From Miscanthus floridulus (Eukaryota; Streptophyta; Magnoliopsida; Poales; Poaceae), in NCBI RefSeq assembly GCF_019320115.1, contig NC_089584.1, forward strand, positions 55,982,852 to 56,046,851: a DNA stretch of 64,000 nt. The letters are read 5' to 3'. Under the pieces are notes generated by a model, which did no database searches, had not been told where the DNA came from, and saw nothing but the letters and a program-made list of their open reading frames with translations. The translations under genes and the position numbers were made by a program. Shown in pieces: positions 34,316 through 47,280 of the stretch (its first letter is position 1; each line of letters starts with the position of its first letter).

Positions 34316-35052
34316 GCAAAAGTCATGTCGAGTGTTGAGGAATCCTCATTAGTCGAATACAAACTCATACCACCTTAGGTTTGACTTATGAGCCCTCACC
34401 CGAACCACAAACATCAAAGGAAAGAATGCTTCATCCTTCAGAGGTTAATATCATGTCTGAATTCCATGCGAAAACCCTTTTGGGCAAAATGCCGCTAGTC
34501 TCGACCAACAAACTCTTCAAAAGTCCATCAGGACTCATTTTTTAGTGTTGTGGGATTTCCAAGGCCATACCCATCATAATAGATAAAACCGAGGTTCAAC
34601 TAGTCTTCCATGTTTTTGCCATCCTCGAGTTTGATCTTCTCATAGTATACCCTTTTGAAAAGTTTTTACAAAAAGAACCAAGGAGCCTAAAAGACCTATT
34701 CAAGTAGGTGAAGTTCATATCCCCGTCCATTTCCCAAGAGTTTCCTTGTGAAATAGAACATCCTTCATCACCCTCGCTCAAACTTAAGCAATGTCCCTCT
34801 AGCCACCAAAACGTTGTTCTCGATAGTGGTCGAGATTCAACGTTAATCATGCATGATTTATCTCTTGATATCGTAAACTCCTATTCCATGGACATCTTGC
34901 TTAGTGGCATGTGCTCCTATGAGGATTCCAACCATCTCCTAATCCTTGTTTCAAAACTATTTAGGAGAATGGTTGTGGATGCATATGTTTATCAAAAATA
35001 TTGCAAATCCCATAGTTGCATCATGGCATTTACCTTGCAGCTTGAGCGATAA
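34316..35052 (+). pseudogene. Decayed region after gag (copy B)
   Basis: Same blocks as 13489-14224, including EIEHPSSPSLKLKQCPSS near 34755 and TLQLER at the end. No catalytic motif visible. Confidence 0.4.
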
Positions 35053-37642
35053 TGCTTTATGCTCGGTGGTGAAGCTAGGAACTACACCACCATTGATTGC
35101 TGTAGGATGAAGTTCCCATGGTCGAGCTTAAGACCATAAATCAAGCATTGCTAGGAGATACCCCAAATTATCATAAAAACTAATTTCTTCTTTAATAAAA
35201 GAAAGAACATGTTATCAAGTTAGTATGCACCTTTCGGTATTCTTGGTCGCTAACCATTTTAGGGTGAGATTAAGAAGAACAAGGGGCATACGATGCTCGA
35301 GAATGTGGGAGCTACATCAACTACAGACCTTGATACTCTTTGGTGATGGAACACACTCAAAAGGAGACCCCCAACATTACACACTTGACTTTTACACAAA
35401 ATTCCAAGTGTGGGGGAGGATGGTGAAAACACTCACTACATGTTCTATCCATACCAAAGGATATCTAGGTTAAAAAAGAGATGATGCCAGCTCTACCTCA
35501 CTAAAAAAGAGAAAGAGTTGAAAAAAAAAGAGAAAAATATATATGATAAAAAAGGGGGAGAAAAAACAAATGATATATAAAAAAAGAGAAAGAAGAAGAA
35601 GATGGAGAAGGAGCATTCTCCTCTTCTAGAACTTTGCTACCACTAAGGCCCTTGGTCCATACACACTAGTTGTGTGTGTGCCCTAAGCCTTATGGCTCTT
35701 GTGAGTTGCACCATATGCCACTACTGCAGCAAGTTCAGTGCATCCATCCACATACGCTGGCGGTAAGAATGCTCAGGTATGCAAAGGTAAATAAAATGTT
35801 CACCATGAGATCAATACTAGTTCATGCTTCCCTTGTTTATGTTATAATGCTCTGGTTTGGATGTATTCTCTAGAGGTACATCCATAGGCTTTTAAAATTA
35901 AGATTGGTGCTTAGGTTAAAATAGCCTTCCTTAATCAAAATTTAACATGGTGTTGAATTCTGATTAATGAACTTTGAGGTATTATTTTCGTAACTAATGG
36001 AAGTATTCTAAAATGGAGATGAATCAAGGCTTGGTTTATACTACAAAGTTTACATTAGCCTTGATTGAGTATACAAAGTCTAGTGAACAAATAATAATAA
36101 TAAAATAAAGATAATAGATTAATAGATAATAATACTGATAATAATTAATACTAATAATGAAAAAATAGGCTTCTCGGTGTTCAAACCGGCAGAGCCTTTG
36201 TTATTCCTTTATTTTTGTTTCCTGATCAAATAAATAGGCACAAGAATAAGTGTGGGGAAGATCTTTAGGCGCAACTAGCACACATTCGAAGATCTCCCAC
36301 CAACACGTTGCACAACCATTAGACGATTCATCATGAAAGAGGGATAAGACAAAAAGTACCAGAGAGGATTGGCTAAACATTAGGTTAAGCCAAACCACCT
36401 CTGATCCCCTCAGCTCCTTCTTCCTCTTTAATGTTGGTGTGTGCAACATTACTCCTCATCTCTCCTAAATTTTGGAGTTTAAAATTTAAAATTTGCATAC
36501 TTTTTATTCCTTGCTAATATTCCTATAACTTGTGAACAACAATCATAGGAACCCCATGTTATCTAAGTAATTGGAATATGAGATATAGTGGGATGAAAAT
36601 GAACCTTGCTCTCTCATGTGAAGACCTTGGGATTTATTTTGCAAAATCAAAATTCAAATAGCATGCTCCTCAATGATATTCAAATTCCTACCAAAGCCAT
36701 ATCTAGTGAATAGAACTTAAAACTTCCAAATTTATGCTACTTATTCCTACATTGAGTTTTGTCAAGTCTTGTTGACCCTTGTTGAGAAAGTTATCATGCC
36801 CCCAAGATCAAGATCATGTACACCCACATACAAAAGCTATTACTACTCTGGGAATACGCTAAAACATGCCTCTATCCACCCAAAATTCTGCTCCTACACT
36901 TGGAGTAGACAAAAAAAATTTATTAGAAAAATACTCCATGTTTTACAAGATAGTGATCTCTCTCAATATATGGTTTAATAGACATGGGCTATGCAAAAGT
37001 ATGTAAAACAAAAAAAAATTGGACACATGAAGGTCCCAAGGTATTGAAATAAAGAGAAGATGAGCACATGAAGGCTCATAAAAAGAAATGAAATGATAGC
37101 CATGTCTCAGAATAAAACGCTAGAGAGAGATCACTCATACAAAAGGAGTATAGTATAGATTTAGAAATATTTTATCCACACATTTGCACTTCTTGATCTA
37201 AGGGTATGACATCTTTCTCCTTGGATCTAAGCTTTGATTCAACAAAATATGCAGAGTAAGTATGCCTTCATATCTTTTCGTACCCAAAGATCCATATAAG
37301 CTTTTTAGAAATAGGAAAGAAAGAAGGCAACAATATGATATGCCTTGGTGAGGAACCAAACACATATATGAATGATTTGAGAGAATCATTTGAGGAGCTA
37401 AGCTATGATTACATTTTCAAAATCAAATGAAAACCCAAGTTTCTAAGCTGCTTGATGCAAGGGGATTTGAATCCATGCTATTCCATTAATGAATTACCCA
37501 AGATAATGTGGTAGACACTTCAAAGTTCATAAGTTTAGGTGAAGCTTGGAATAACTTGTATGCAGATGTCATATCAAGGAGATGACCCACCTTAGCCCTC
37601 AACTTTACTCGAGGACAAGCAAAGGGCTAAGTGTGGGGGAGT
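35053..37642 (+). other. Non-coding interior of Athila-like element (copy B)
   Basis: Counterpart of 14225-16840, with the A/G-rich tract near 35475-35600, the TAA-rich stretch near 36090-36165, and the tract GTGTGGGGGAGT before the 3' LTR. Near 37030 it lacks about 24 bases that copy A has as a short tandem repeat (CATGAAGGTCC). Confidence 0.6.
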
Positions 37643-38995
37643 TGTTAGTGCTCCTTAACTCCTATTTCTAACCGCCAACTCTCAAATAAAATCTACACAA
37701 CTGGTCACCAAGCTGAGAATTAGGGCTTAAAACTAATCATTTCCACAAGTTTTGCTGATTATTCATTTGTAGGAGGACATGTCAGGATTATATAGGAAAA
37801 GAGCCTAAAGTATACAAGAAATGCAACATTGCAAACATCTGACATGAGCCAAAGGGAACAAAGCCCACTTACCAGTAGAGTCAAGGCCCAAAGGAATGGA
37901 GAACAAGGCCAAATTCCAACCAAAGCATCTCAACTCCGTGCAACACAACCATGGGCCAAGTCTAGGATATCATAGAAGATAGCCCAACAAAGCTGGGCCA
38001 ATTTGGAGCAAGCCATGGTGCGGCCGCACCACCATCGAGCTCGTTTGGCCCTAGCTTTGGTCGGTGGACTCATACTAACTTGCCCATCATCGGTGTCAAG
38101 GCGCTCGCCATATTCAATGTACCTAAATGATGGTTTGAGGTCAGTTTGCTCCTTCCATATGGGGATCAAGCACATTTCCAAGGACCCGCCTTCTCTCTAA
38201 CTATAAAAGGAGGACCTCTCCCCTCCTCACAACAACAACACACAAGAGAGGAAGGGCACCATAGCAAGAGCAAGAGCAACACTACTCAATGGGCTTGTGC
38301 CCTAGCTAACTCTAGAAGAGAAATAGGGAGAGATGTGAGGGAAGAGTTTGGGGGAAGAAGTGTTGGGCTTGTCAGTGACCTTCCCCTGCTTGTACCTTGG
38401 CAAACACCGGCTTGTACATCCATGGGTATTTAGTAAGTGTTCATGATTCTTATGATTAAAAATCTTTGAGTAGTTAAGCTATACTCTTACTTGTTTGTGG
38501 GTTTGTCATCCATGGCCATGACAGATGCTCTAGTAGAGGACTCCTAATAAAGATAGAGGTTCCTAGCTGATGCTAGAGTAGTAGTCGATAGCGTAGACAT
38601 AGTGTCTAGGCTAACGGCTACCTTCGTTTCCCTCGTACTCTCCGGTTGAGGGGTAGGCAGCAGGTGGTGATAGCCCTGTCCGTCCCTTGTAACCCCCCAT
38701 GTTTGGGTACAACATAGAGCCATAGACTGGCATCGACTGGTAGACCAGTTGCAATCCGGTGCCCGAAGTAAGCAAGTAGAAGTAGATTTTATCTTCTCAT
38801 TGACCCAAAAGCCATAGGAATCCATCTCTACCTTTTCCAACTTTACCCCTTGTGTTGTCCTTGGATGAATTAGCTAGAAGAAATACCTCCGTTCCCTGTG
38901 GAAATACTATACCCTAAATACTTCTGGGTGAAAACTACAACGGTAATTCCGTATGCCTGCAGATTAACTTTTGCAGACATTAAGAAATACCAACA
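37643..38995 (+). repeat. 3' LTR of Athila-like element (copy B)
   Basis: Starts TGTTAGTGCTCCTTAACTCC, ends AAATACCAACA. 1353 bp. Confidence 0.9.
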
Positions 38996-41446
38996 ACGGC
39001 TAGGCCTCCATATAGATTGTGGTAGTTGGCAAGTGGTGATAGCCTTGTCCATCCTCTGTATTCCACCATGATAGGTCTAGTTATTAAATCATACGGCTCA
39101 TGGCAGTCCTCGTGTCATCCACCAAAATTCCTATTTTGGGATGTGACTTAGAAAACACTAAATAACATTAAATGGTTTTATTATTTTTCTAAAATTTCCC
39201 AACATTAGTTAAGTTGTTGGTATTCTAGATAGTGGAAAATGTGAGTTTCTAAAATTTTTGCAACTCAATTTAATGGTTTGTTGCATTTATGCCTTTTCAT
39301 AGTGTTTATGTTTGAAAAATAAATTTAAATGTTTTCAAATATGCATAGGGTTTGATCCTAATTTCATCTCCCCAAATACCAAATCAATATCTAAAACTCC
39401 AATCAACTCTTTTGCTGACAACCTACAAAAATCTAGCATGACCCATTCTCTCTTTCTCTCCTTTCTTTTCATTCTCAAGCTCTTAGCCAATTTGGTGTCC
39501 ATGAGTTCTTTGGGCCAATCTTTTCTCCTCTCTCATACACTCATACAAATGAATCTCAAATTGAGTTGAAGACCACACTTTCACCTATCCCAGCATGGCA
39601 ACCCATACTTCTTCTTTCCTTTGCTAATGGACCAAAGCCATTCGTTTATGCACCTTCTCCCATCTCATGCCCAAATCCATAATATTAGCCCACTTCCAAA
39701 CCTGCCTTGCAACCCCTCTTTTCACTAATGGATCTAGCCAAGTGTCTTCTCTTGTTTTGGGCCAAGTCCGGATTAGGCCAACACACCTCTTGTAACAACA
39801 TGGGTTTTTGGTGCAACCCAAAAATACGAACTTTTTAAATTTTTCCATGCAATGTGTGTTGAATGTAGTCGCTAGGTCAAATCCAAGTAAAACTATTCCC
39901 ATCCTGACCTAACTTCAAAATCCAAATTTCAAAATCATTTTTGCAATCAACACCATGACAAGAGGTATTTTCTAAACAAAATATTTTTGGAAGCAAATAA
40001 GCGTTGGTCGAACTCAAGCTCCACTCCAATTCAACTTGTCAACTCTCATGATTTTGATTTACATCTAAACCAAAAACCCTAACTCTATTCCCTCCCCTCG
40101 GTTCAAAGAGACTTTGCAATATAACTTGATGCACTCATATAATCTAGTTGCATATTGGAGTGCCTTGAGTTAGTTTTTATTGGGTGTTTATTGTTTGATT
40201 GTAGGACAAAATAGTTGTAGAAGAAATAGAAAATCCATTAGAAGAAAAGGAAAAACCCTTTATCCTTTATCCCTAAACCAGCCCCGCCTGCCCTCCTTTT
40301 CCCTCATCCCACGTTGGGCCAGCAAGCCCCGCTTGCCCACGAGCAGCCCTACCGGCCCAACCCATCCTGCACCTTCCCTCTTGGGCCTCGGCCTCCCTCA
40401 TGGCCCAGCCACAGCCCAGCTGACCCAAGCCACGAGCGCACCCACGCCAAAACCCTAGAGTCACGTCGACGTGCACCCAAGAGCTACCGCCACCGCTACC
40501 TATCTAATCCCATGCCTTGGTGTCCATATCAGCAGCCGCGGGATTGACACCGCTTGTCCTAGAGCTTGCATACATGCCAGAGATGGCCGCTCTGCCCTAG
40601 AACCCTAGCATGGCACCACTATAAGAAGAGCAGCCACCGTCGCCCTCACTCTTTTCCCCATCAGCCGCCATGAGCTCCCTTGCCTCCACCCTCTTCCTCA
40701 TCATGAACTGGAGCATTGCTGCTCCTTGTCGAGGGCAGCACCACCCTAATGTGTCCCTGCCTCACCGTGCCACCATGACCCTACTTCGGCACCACCCGAG
40801 CTTGCCACAGCATCGAGCCACATGACTTCATGATGTAGGAGCCCTACCTTGCTGTCATGCTGGACCTCATTAGCAATGCACCGAAGCCCCTTCTCCATCC
40901 CTGCAACACCGAGGTAGGGACCTAGAGTGATGTCTCTACACCTCATCATCATAGCCGAGCCAAGCCCAATAACCTGATGCGCCCTCTACTTCAACACGTG
41001 GACATGCCTTCACCATCAAGCCCTGGCGACATCCGTCTCATCGCCTCAACCCTGAGCCTACCTCCATGACACCGAGCTGCTCTCCATGGCCATGAGAAGC
41101 ATCGATTGCCCATGACCATGCTGTCGACCTCACCATGCTCTGCCTCATCCTTAAGCTCCTACACCAGCACACCAGCCTCACCATGGAGGAGCTACACCAA
41201 GCCCCTAAGCACCCTAGCACCCTCTACTTTGGCCTATACCACATCACTGAGCCAAGCCATGATGACCAAGCCTTGACCTAAGAATGTCCTACTAATAGTG
41301 ATCACGATGATGACCTAGCTGCGACCTACCTCAACCTGGCCACCCTGCTCTGCCATCGGCGACCACGGCGTCACCCAGACCACCCCCAACAAGCCTCGAC
41401 CTCTCCAAGCCATGATCGTGGACATCATGTCTGGTTGCTGCCCCTT
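38996..41446. other. Unassigned repeat DNA left of the Tekay insertion (copy B)
   Basis: Counterpart of 18193-20666, no gene seen. It is interrupted at 41446 by the Tekay element and resumes at 56137, so this repeat continues in 56137 onward. Confidence 0.45.
41442..41446. repeat. Target-site duplication CCCTT, left
   Basis: CCCTT immediately before TGTAATAG. It matches 56132-56136 exactly. Five bases is the usual length for Ty3/gypsy integrases. Confidence 0.9.
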
Positions 41447-44400
41447 TGTAATAGAACCGACCAAATCATAAGAATGTAAGTACAAAAACAATCACCAAAG
41501 CGATCAAATTCCTGTACTTAAGCTCCCATAATCCTGGTAGTCCGGAAATCACGAAGGATTTCAATCAACTCTCGACATACAAACCAAGATCATAGTGATT
41601 CAACACAACACATCATCCATTACAACATTTCATAAGTAGCATTTGACTTACATCCATCAGACTTTAAATAGAATATTACAAACCAAGTTTGAGTGTGCGG
41701 AAGCAACATAGTTTAGTACAAAACATCATAGTTTTCAAATACATTGCCAAGTTTGAGTCATGTTCCCCAAAAGCATTATTAGGTATGAGAATTAGTAGAG
41801 ACCGCGCCCAACGGTCTAGTCTTCATCCCTAGCTGAGAGAAGGCAGTACTTGCAGCAACCAAAGTAGAATTGGTCATCTGCAATAGGTGGGAGATAAACC
41901 CTAAGTACGAGAAGGTACTCAGCTAGACTTACCCGACAAAACCAGAAATAAAAGACACCAAGGATCATGCAAGGCTTATGAGGTGGGCTAGCTTGACACA
42001 GTTGCATAAAAGAGCTTATGATTATAGTAACCAATTTAAACTTAGCATCAAGATTATCATCATTTACCTATCCACTAGATTAGCACCTGTACTAGAGCAC
42101 TCACTTATTAGGAGCAAACAATATTAACCATAGCAGGTATAATAAGGTTGTCATCATCATATCAACATTTCCGAACCATTAGGTTATTTAGTGTATCTAC
42201 ATTGGAGATAAGCCCGTCAAGTTCTCACTAACCGGGAGAGACGGTGACTCGAATCGAATTACAACTCAGCTGAGGGGGTATTCCTAACTCTCACCCTTTC
42301 ATACTTAGCAAGGGTAGCCGTGGGTCACCTTTGGAACAACTTAGGAACCAAATTTGCGGGTTCGATCAGCGCCAGCACTCTCAGGGATTACCCTTCTGCC
42401 AAGACGATCAGGACTTTTAAATCACCTGCCCTTGGACTCACGCCTACGGCTCCCTTCCGAGGCGCACTTTATACTTATCGACTCCCGGCCTAAGGTGAGC
42501 TACTCGGCTTCGCGGTCGGTCTTCAGACACGGCCAACTAAGAGAGAGGCATGCGTTCAACATGAATAGGAAAGGCTCCAAGAATCAGTCCTTAAGTGACA
42601 CAGACGGAGTCACTGCAAACCGGCAAGCCTCCATCCGGTCTTCATTTCAAATTAAGACTGGTTCTTTTCCACGATAGCAAATATAGCCAACCATGCCACA
42701 TGTATCTTCCTATATCTCACAGGTGACAGGAAATCACCTGACTTCTATCATGTTTAAGCAGGGCTAAGCACTACACGAGCCTGAGCTACATAGGATTTAG
42801 GGTAACAATATCTGGACAAGGATTGGGTAACCAATGCAGCAAGTGTTTGCATCCAATACCTAAACTTAATGCAACAACATATATAATAATAATACTGTAA
42901 CTGCATTTCAGAAATTAGGAGGCTTAATATGCTCTAGGGCTTGCCTTTCACAAAGTTGCAAGGACGGTGATCCGGGCACTCAACGGTGACCTCGTCTGGC
43001 ACTTCTCCTAAAGGCTGCTCCTCCTGAATCTTCGGTGTCGGCTGCTGCTGCTCGCTCAGTTCCTCGAATTCCAGCACGGTCACTTCTTCCGGTACACCTA
43101 TTGCATGCTGATGCACAAGATAAATATCATGGATGCATAAGGAATGACATGATGCTCAATGATGAATGAATCACAGTAAGTGTTTACTAAAAACATCACT
43201 GGACACTTGTTTACTGAGTAAGACTAGCCCTATTAAAATCACTTTAAAACAGGTATCTAATTTAACTTGAAGAACAAGATCAACTTACCTAACTTGCATA
43301 ACCTAAGATAAAGATGCTCATCTTCAGTTAAAGGCCTAATACCTAGGAACATTACCACAAACTTAGAAATAGTAAAGGCATACATAAATCAACATTTAAA
43401 GTTTCATATGCACACAAGTAGTCCATTAATTCAATCACAACAAGAGTTATACAAATCCAAATGACTTGCATGAGGACATTCTGGAAAGCTTATGAAATTC
43501 TCTACAAATCATTTGTAAACATCAAAGCATGATTCTTACGTTAACCAAATCGAATTCCAGTAAGCCTAGAATCTGTCCAGAAATAACAGGGTTACTAAAT
43601 TAATTATTTAATGATGATGCAAAAGCATAATTGGACCAACCCAAGTTTACCAACATGTTTTTCATACCCAAGAAACATCAGAAAGTATAGTGCCAACTTC
43701 TAAATAAATTATTTAATATCCTTTTCCAATTTATTTAGTTAATTAGGTGATTAAAGCAATATATAGTAAAACTATTCATAAAAATCTACAAAATTTACAG
43801 TAGCTATCTCATGCTTCACATAGACTACCACAAAAATTTCAAAGCCATTGAGCAAGCAAAACTTGCTGTATCCAAAATAACAGGTGGCATGCCTATTTTT
43901 AGCATAATTAGGAAACCCTAATGAAAAGTGTCAAGCAATAGATTTCACATTTTTCCTAGCATCATTCTAGCATAAGAACCTTACTCACCAAATTTTACCT
44001 ATACTGGATCTATAGAAAAATTATGAAAATTCACACAAGATCCATCCATTAATAAAAAGAAATTCTATAACTCAAAAACTATACATGCACTAGCTCTGAA
44101 ATTTTAACCAAAGCTTCTACTAAGCAGTAATAGATTACCCACAAAATTTCATAATTTTTGGACCACAGAAACTAAAGATAAAATTTAAACAAGTTTGCAT
44201 GCATCTAAAAACACATTTCAAAGTCCTATTTCATTCATCCAAAATTTCTAAAACATGTGCTCATATAATCTTTTTATTAAATACTAGACATTACTAGGAA
44301 CTCAACAAAATTGGAACCATAGCATTTGGATCTACCAAACTTGAGTTACACATTTTTGAATCTATACATAAATCTTGTGAAAAACAATTAAACAAAACAA

Positions 44401-45728
44401 GAAGGAAAACCTAACTCTACTGCTGGGCCAGCCCGAAGGTCATGGCGGTCTCAGCTCTGGCGAGGTCACGCCCATGGCGGTGATGGCGGAAGTGGCCAAA
44501 GCGCCCTTACCATGACTCAAACGGCTCGGAGAAGAGGTGGAGGACGTAGAGGCGAACACGGCGGAGCTACGGTGAAGACGTCGCGCGCGTTTTTGTGGCG
44601 GTGAGCAAGCGAGGCGACGGCGGAGCAATGGCGGAGCGGTGGCTCCGCTGCTTCTGCACTTCGACTGAGTGGAGTAGGTGAAGGAGGAGGGAATAAGAGT
44701 GAATGGAGAGGCAGGAGGATGCGGCTTCAAGTGGAGAACACCGGCAGCGGGTTCAGGCCAGCCACGGGACGTGGCTTGGGCGGTCAGTCAGCCATCGACG
44801 CACGGCGCCATGCGGCCGTCAAATTCTGAATCGGCAGAGCACTGTAGAGTCTGAATTTTTCGTTTCAGTAACCAATTGAACCGACTGACAGGCGATGTTT
44901 GACAGGGATTATCTCCTAAACCGTGACATATTAGTGAAAGAAATGAACATGAAAGTTGTAGCCCGTACTTCCATCTTCAATTTCTATTTAAATACCAAGG
45001 ACTAATTCTCAACGGATACAGAGTAAAATCAAGCCAAAGTTGGCTCGATCAAACTAGAAATGTACTTAGGACTTAGAAATTTTTTCAAATGTTGAATCCA
45101 CCATCAATGCTAACTTGTGGGTCCGTTTTGAACATGTTGTGCACATTTTCATGACTTGGTTTCTAAACAAAGTTTGTTCCTTATTAAATTTGCTACAACT
45201 TTGCTTTAGGTTGCGCAAGCATGCATAGACTCGAAGCTGTACTTTTAAAATAGTCAAACAAAAAGGGTTTAGGGGTCAAAATTGATCAAACCATGACTTG
45301 GGAACCTAATTAGTCAAAATGATCCACATGAACATTGTTCCTAATGACATTCTAGGTGTAACTAAGTTACTTAGGATGATTATTAGCCACACCACACATT
45401 GGTCACACAAGAATCAAGCATTGTATGTACTGAAACAATGAAAAACACATGAATTGTTACATTTGTTTCATAGTCATGTTTCACATGTTTCCTGATCGTG
45501 TTGCATAGTACTACTAACCATGTTTCACTAAAGTGTGTTGCATATGTTGCACTTGAGTGTTGCACCCTATTCATTTCATAAACAAACATCCATGATATAG
45601 GGCAATATAATATGTTACAATGTTTCAAGAGCATGTTTCATGCAATATGAACTCATAATTGGATGAATGATGCTCATGTTTATGAAATGCAAGTGCAAAT
45701 GTGGAAGCCAAACACCTGGGGTGTTACA
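41447..45728 (-). repeat. 3' LTR of Tekay element, 4282 bp
   Basis: In element direction it starts TGTAACACCCCAGGTGTTTG and ends GGTCGGTTCTATTACA. It is 17 bp longer than the right LTR, mainly because of a piece (CGACTGAGTGGAGTAGGTG near 44662) missing there. A small acidic ORF frame in element direction (about 43116-42934) has no ATG. A Ser/Arg-rich frame lies at 44730-44440. Neither is convincing as a gene. Confidence 0.92.
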
Positions 45729-45742
45729 GCCCTCCCCCCTTA
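45729..45742 (-). other. Polypurine tract of Tekay element
   Basis: TAAGGGGGGAGGGC on the minus strand, directly before the 3' LTR start TGTAACACCC. It lies 8 bases after the polyprotein stop. Confidence 0.85.
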
Positions 45743-45750
45743 GAAAAATC

Positions 45751-45924
45751 TCATCCCGAGATTTGGAAAGCGTACCATTTAATATAGAAAGCCGGATAAT
45801 TTTCCTTTAGATAATCTTCCCGCTCCCAGGTTGCATCCCGTTCACTATGATTACTCCAAACTACCTTGTATAACTTAACTACTCGCGTACGAGTCACTCT
45901 TTCTTGAGTATCCAGAACTTGCAT
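45751..45924 (-). pseudogene. Tekay chromodomain at the polyprotein C-terminus
   Basis: In the frame after the 1-bp loss near 45940, the minus strand reads RTRVVKLYKVVWSNHS, then RDATWEREDYLKENYPAF, ending in TGA at 45751-45753. The V-W-x-N/H-H...ATWE..D.....YP pattern is a chromodomain, about 50 residues. In chromoviruses this module is fused to integrase and is thought to steer insertion to chromatin carrying particular histone methylation. The single-base loss puts it out of frame with the integrase here. Confidence 0.82.
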
Positions 45925-47280
45925 GGGCTTCTCTTCATAAGATCAGATTTCAAGTTGACTTTCCTTGTTGCTATTCTTTCCTCGGGAATACGGAGACACT
46001 TCTTCAGCTGGGACACATGGAATACCGGGAATATAGCTCCCATCTCACATGGTAGATCGAGTTTATAGGCTACCCTTCCACTTTTTTCGATAATGCAGTA
46101 AGGCCCCACATATCGAGGCTCAAGCTTCCTTTTGATTCCAAAACGTTTTACTCCTTTCATAGGGGATACCTTCAGATAAACATGATCACCTACTTCAAAC
46201 TCAATAGGTTTTCTTCTCTTGTCAGCATAGCTCTTTTGTCTAGCCTGTGCGGCAGTCATATTCTTCTGTATAGTTTGGACTTGCTCTTCGGCTTCTTTTA
46301 CAAAGTCAATACCATAGAATCTTCTTTCCCCGAGTTCCACCCAGTTCAAAGGAGTTCTACACTTGCGGCCATAAAGAGCTTCAAAAGGAGCCATTTTGAT
46401 ACTCTCTTGATAATTGTTGTTATAAGAGAATTCAGCGAGAGGTAACCAGTCCTCCCAAGAGCCTTTGCAAGAGATAAGACAAGCCCTAAGCATGTCTTCA
46501 AGAATTTGATTAACACGCTCAGTCTGTCCTGATGTTTGCGGATGATAGGCAGAACTGCAGATTAAATGAGTGCCAAGATTCTGATGTAAGCACTCCCAAA
46601 AGCGAGCCGTGAATTGTGGTCCTCTATCTGAAACAATGGATTTGGGTACACCATGGAGATGTACCACTTGTTGAAAATAAATCTCAGCATAATTGTGTGG
46701 GTGATAGGTAGACTTGACCAGAATAAAGTGAGCGGATTTAGTTAGATGATCTACGATAACCCAGATGGAATCACAACCCTTTTTGGTAGTGGATAATCCA
46801 ACAATGAAATCCATGCTAATTTCTTCCCACTTCCAGCCAGGAATAGAGAGTGGCTACAATAATCTGGGCCTCATGTGAATAGCCTTGACTCTACAACAGT
46901 TATCACACCTTGCCACGTAGGCTGCGATTTCTTTCTTCATCTTGGTTCACCAATAATACAGCTTGAGATCTTGATACATTTTATTGCTACCAGGATGGAT
47001 GGACAATTTAGAAGAATGGGCTTCAGCCATAATTTGATTTCTAAGTTCTTTGTCTTTGGGTACCACAAGCCTATCATTAAACCAGAGGATTCCTTTGTCA
47101 TTGACCCTAAAGTGTTTGGTCTCTTTCTCTTTCATCTTCCACTTGATGTGAAACACACCCACATCAGTCTTCTAGAGTTCGATAATTCAACTTCTAAGAG
47201 AGCAATCCACAGTGATATTGTGGAGTACTACAGGATGAAGGAGGTGTGCCAGATGAAAGTCTTCACTAACCAAGGAATTG
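45894..47280 (-). pseudogene. Tekay integrase
   Basis: The HHCC region lies at about 47060-46890 (AEAHSSKLSIHPGSNKMYQD, then ARCDNCCRVK). The core carries MDFIVGL (first Asp, 46814), VSDRGPQFTARFW (second Asp) and TERVNQILEDML (Glu). The GPY/F-type C-terminal part reads RYVGPYCIIEKSGRVAYKLD. The frame from 46814 to 45894 is open for 306 codons. Upstream are TGA at 46947 and TAG near 46855. One base seems lost at about 45939-45942, just before the chromodomain. Confidence 0.88.

Larger units (their letters stand above)
32302..38995 (+). mobile_element. Athila/Tat-like Ty3/gypsy element, gag-only (copy B)
   Basis: Second copy of the 11475-18192 element, created by the segmental duplication, not by its own insertion: the flanks are the same. 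Length 6694 bp. The first two bases of the 5' LTR are TA instead of TG. Flanks ACGAC / ACGGC. Confidence 0.85.
20667..41446. repeat. Direct segmental duplication, copy B
   Basis: It begins abruptly inside Tat pol at GGTGCAGCGCCCTG, right after repeat DNA ending GCTACCCCTT, and ends at the matching CCCCTT at 41446 where the Tekay element starts. It contains the same sequence of elements as copy A. The unit is 20780 bp here. Confidence 0.93.

Noticed and set aside
42340..42680. Possible tRNA or snoRNA in the Tekay LTR (GC-rich block)
   Set aside because: No cloverleaf with conserved A and B boxes could be found by eye in either LTR copy.
44440..44730. Ser/Arg-rich ORF in the Tekay left LTR
   Set aside because: The right LTR copy is broken by a deletion; the composition follows the GC-rich LTR block.
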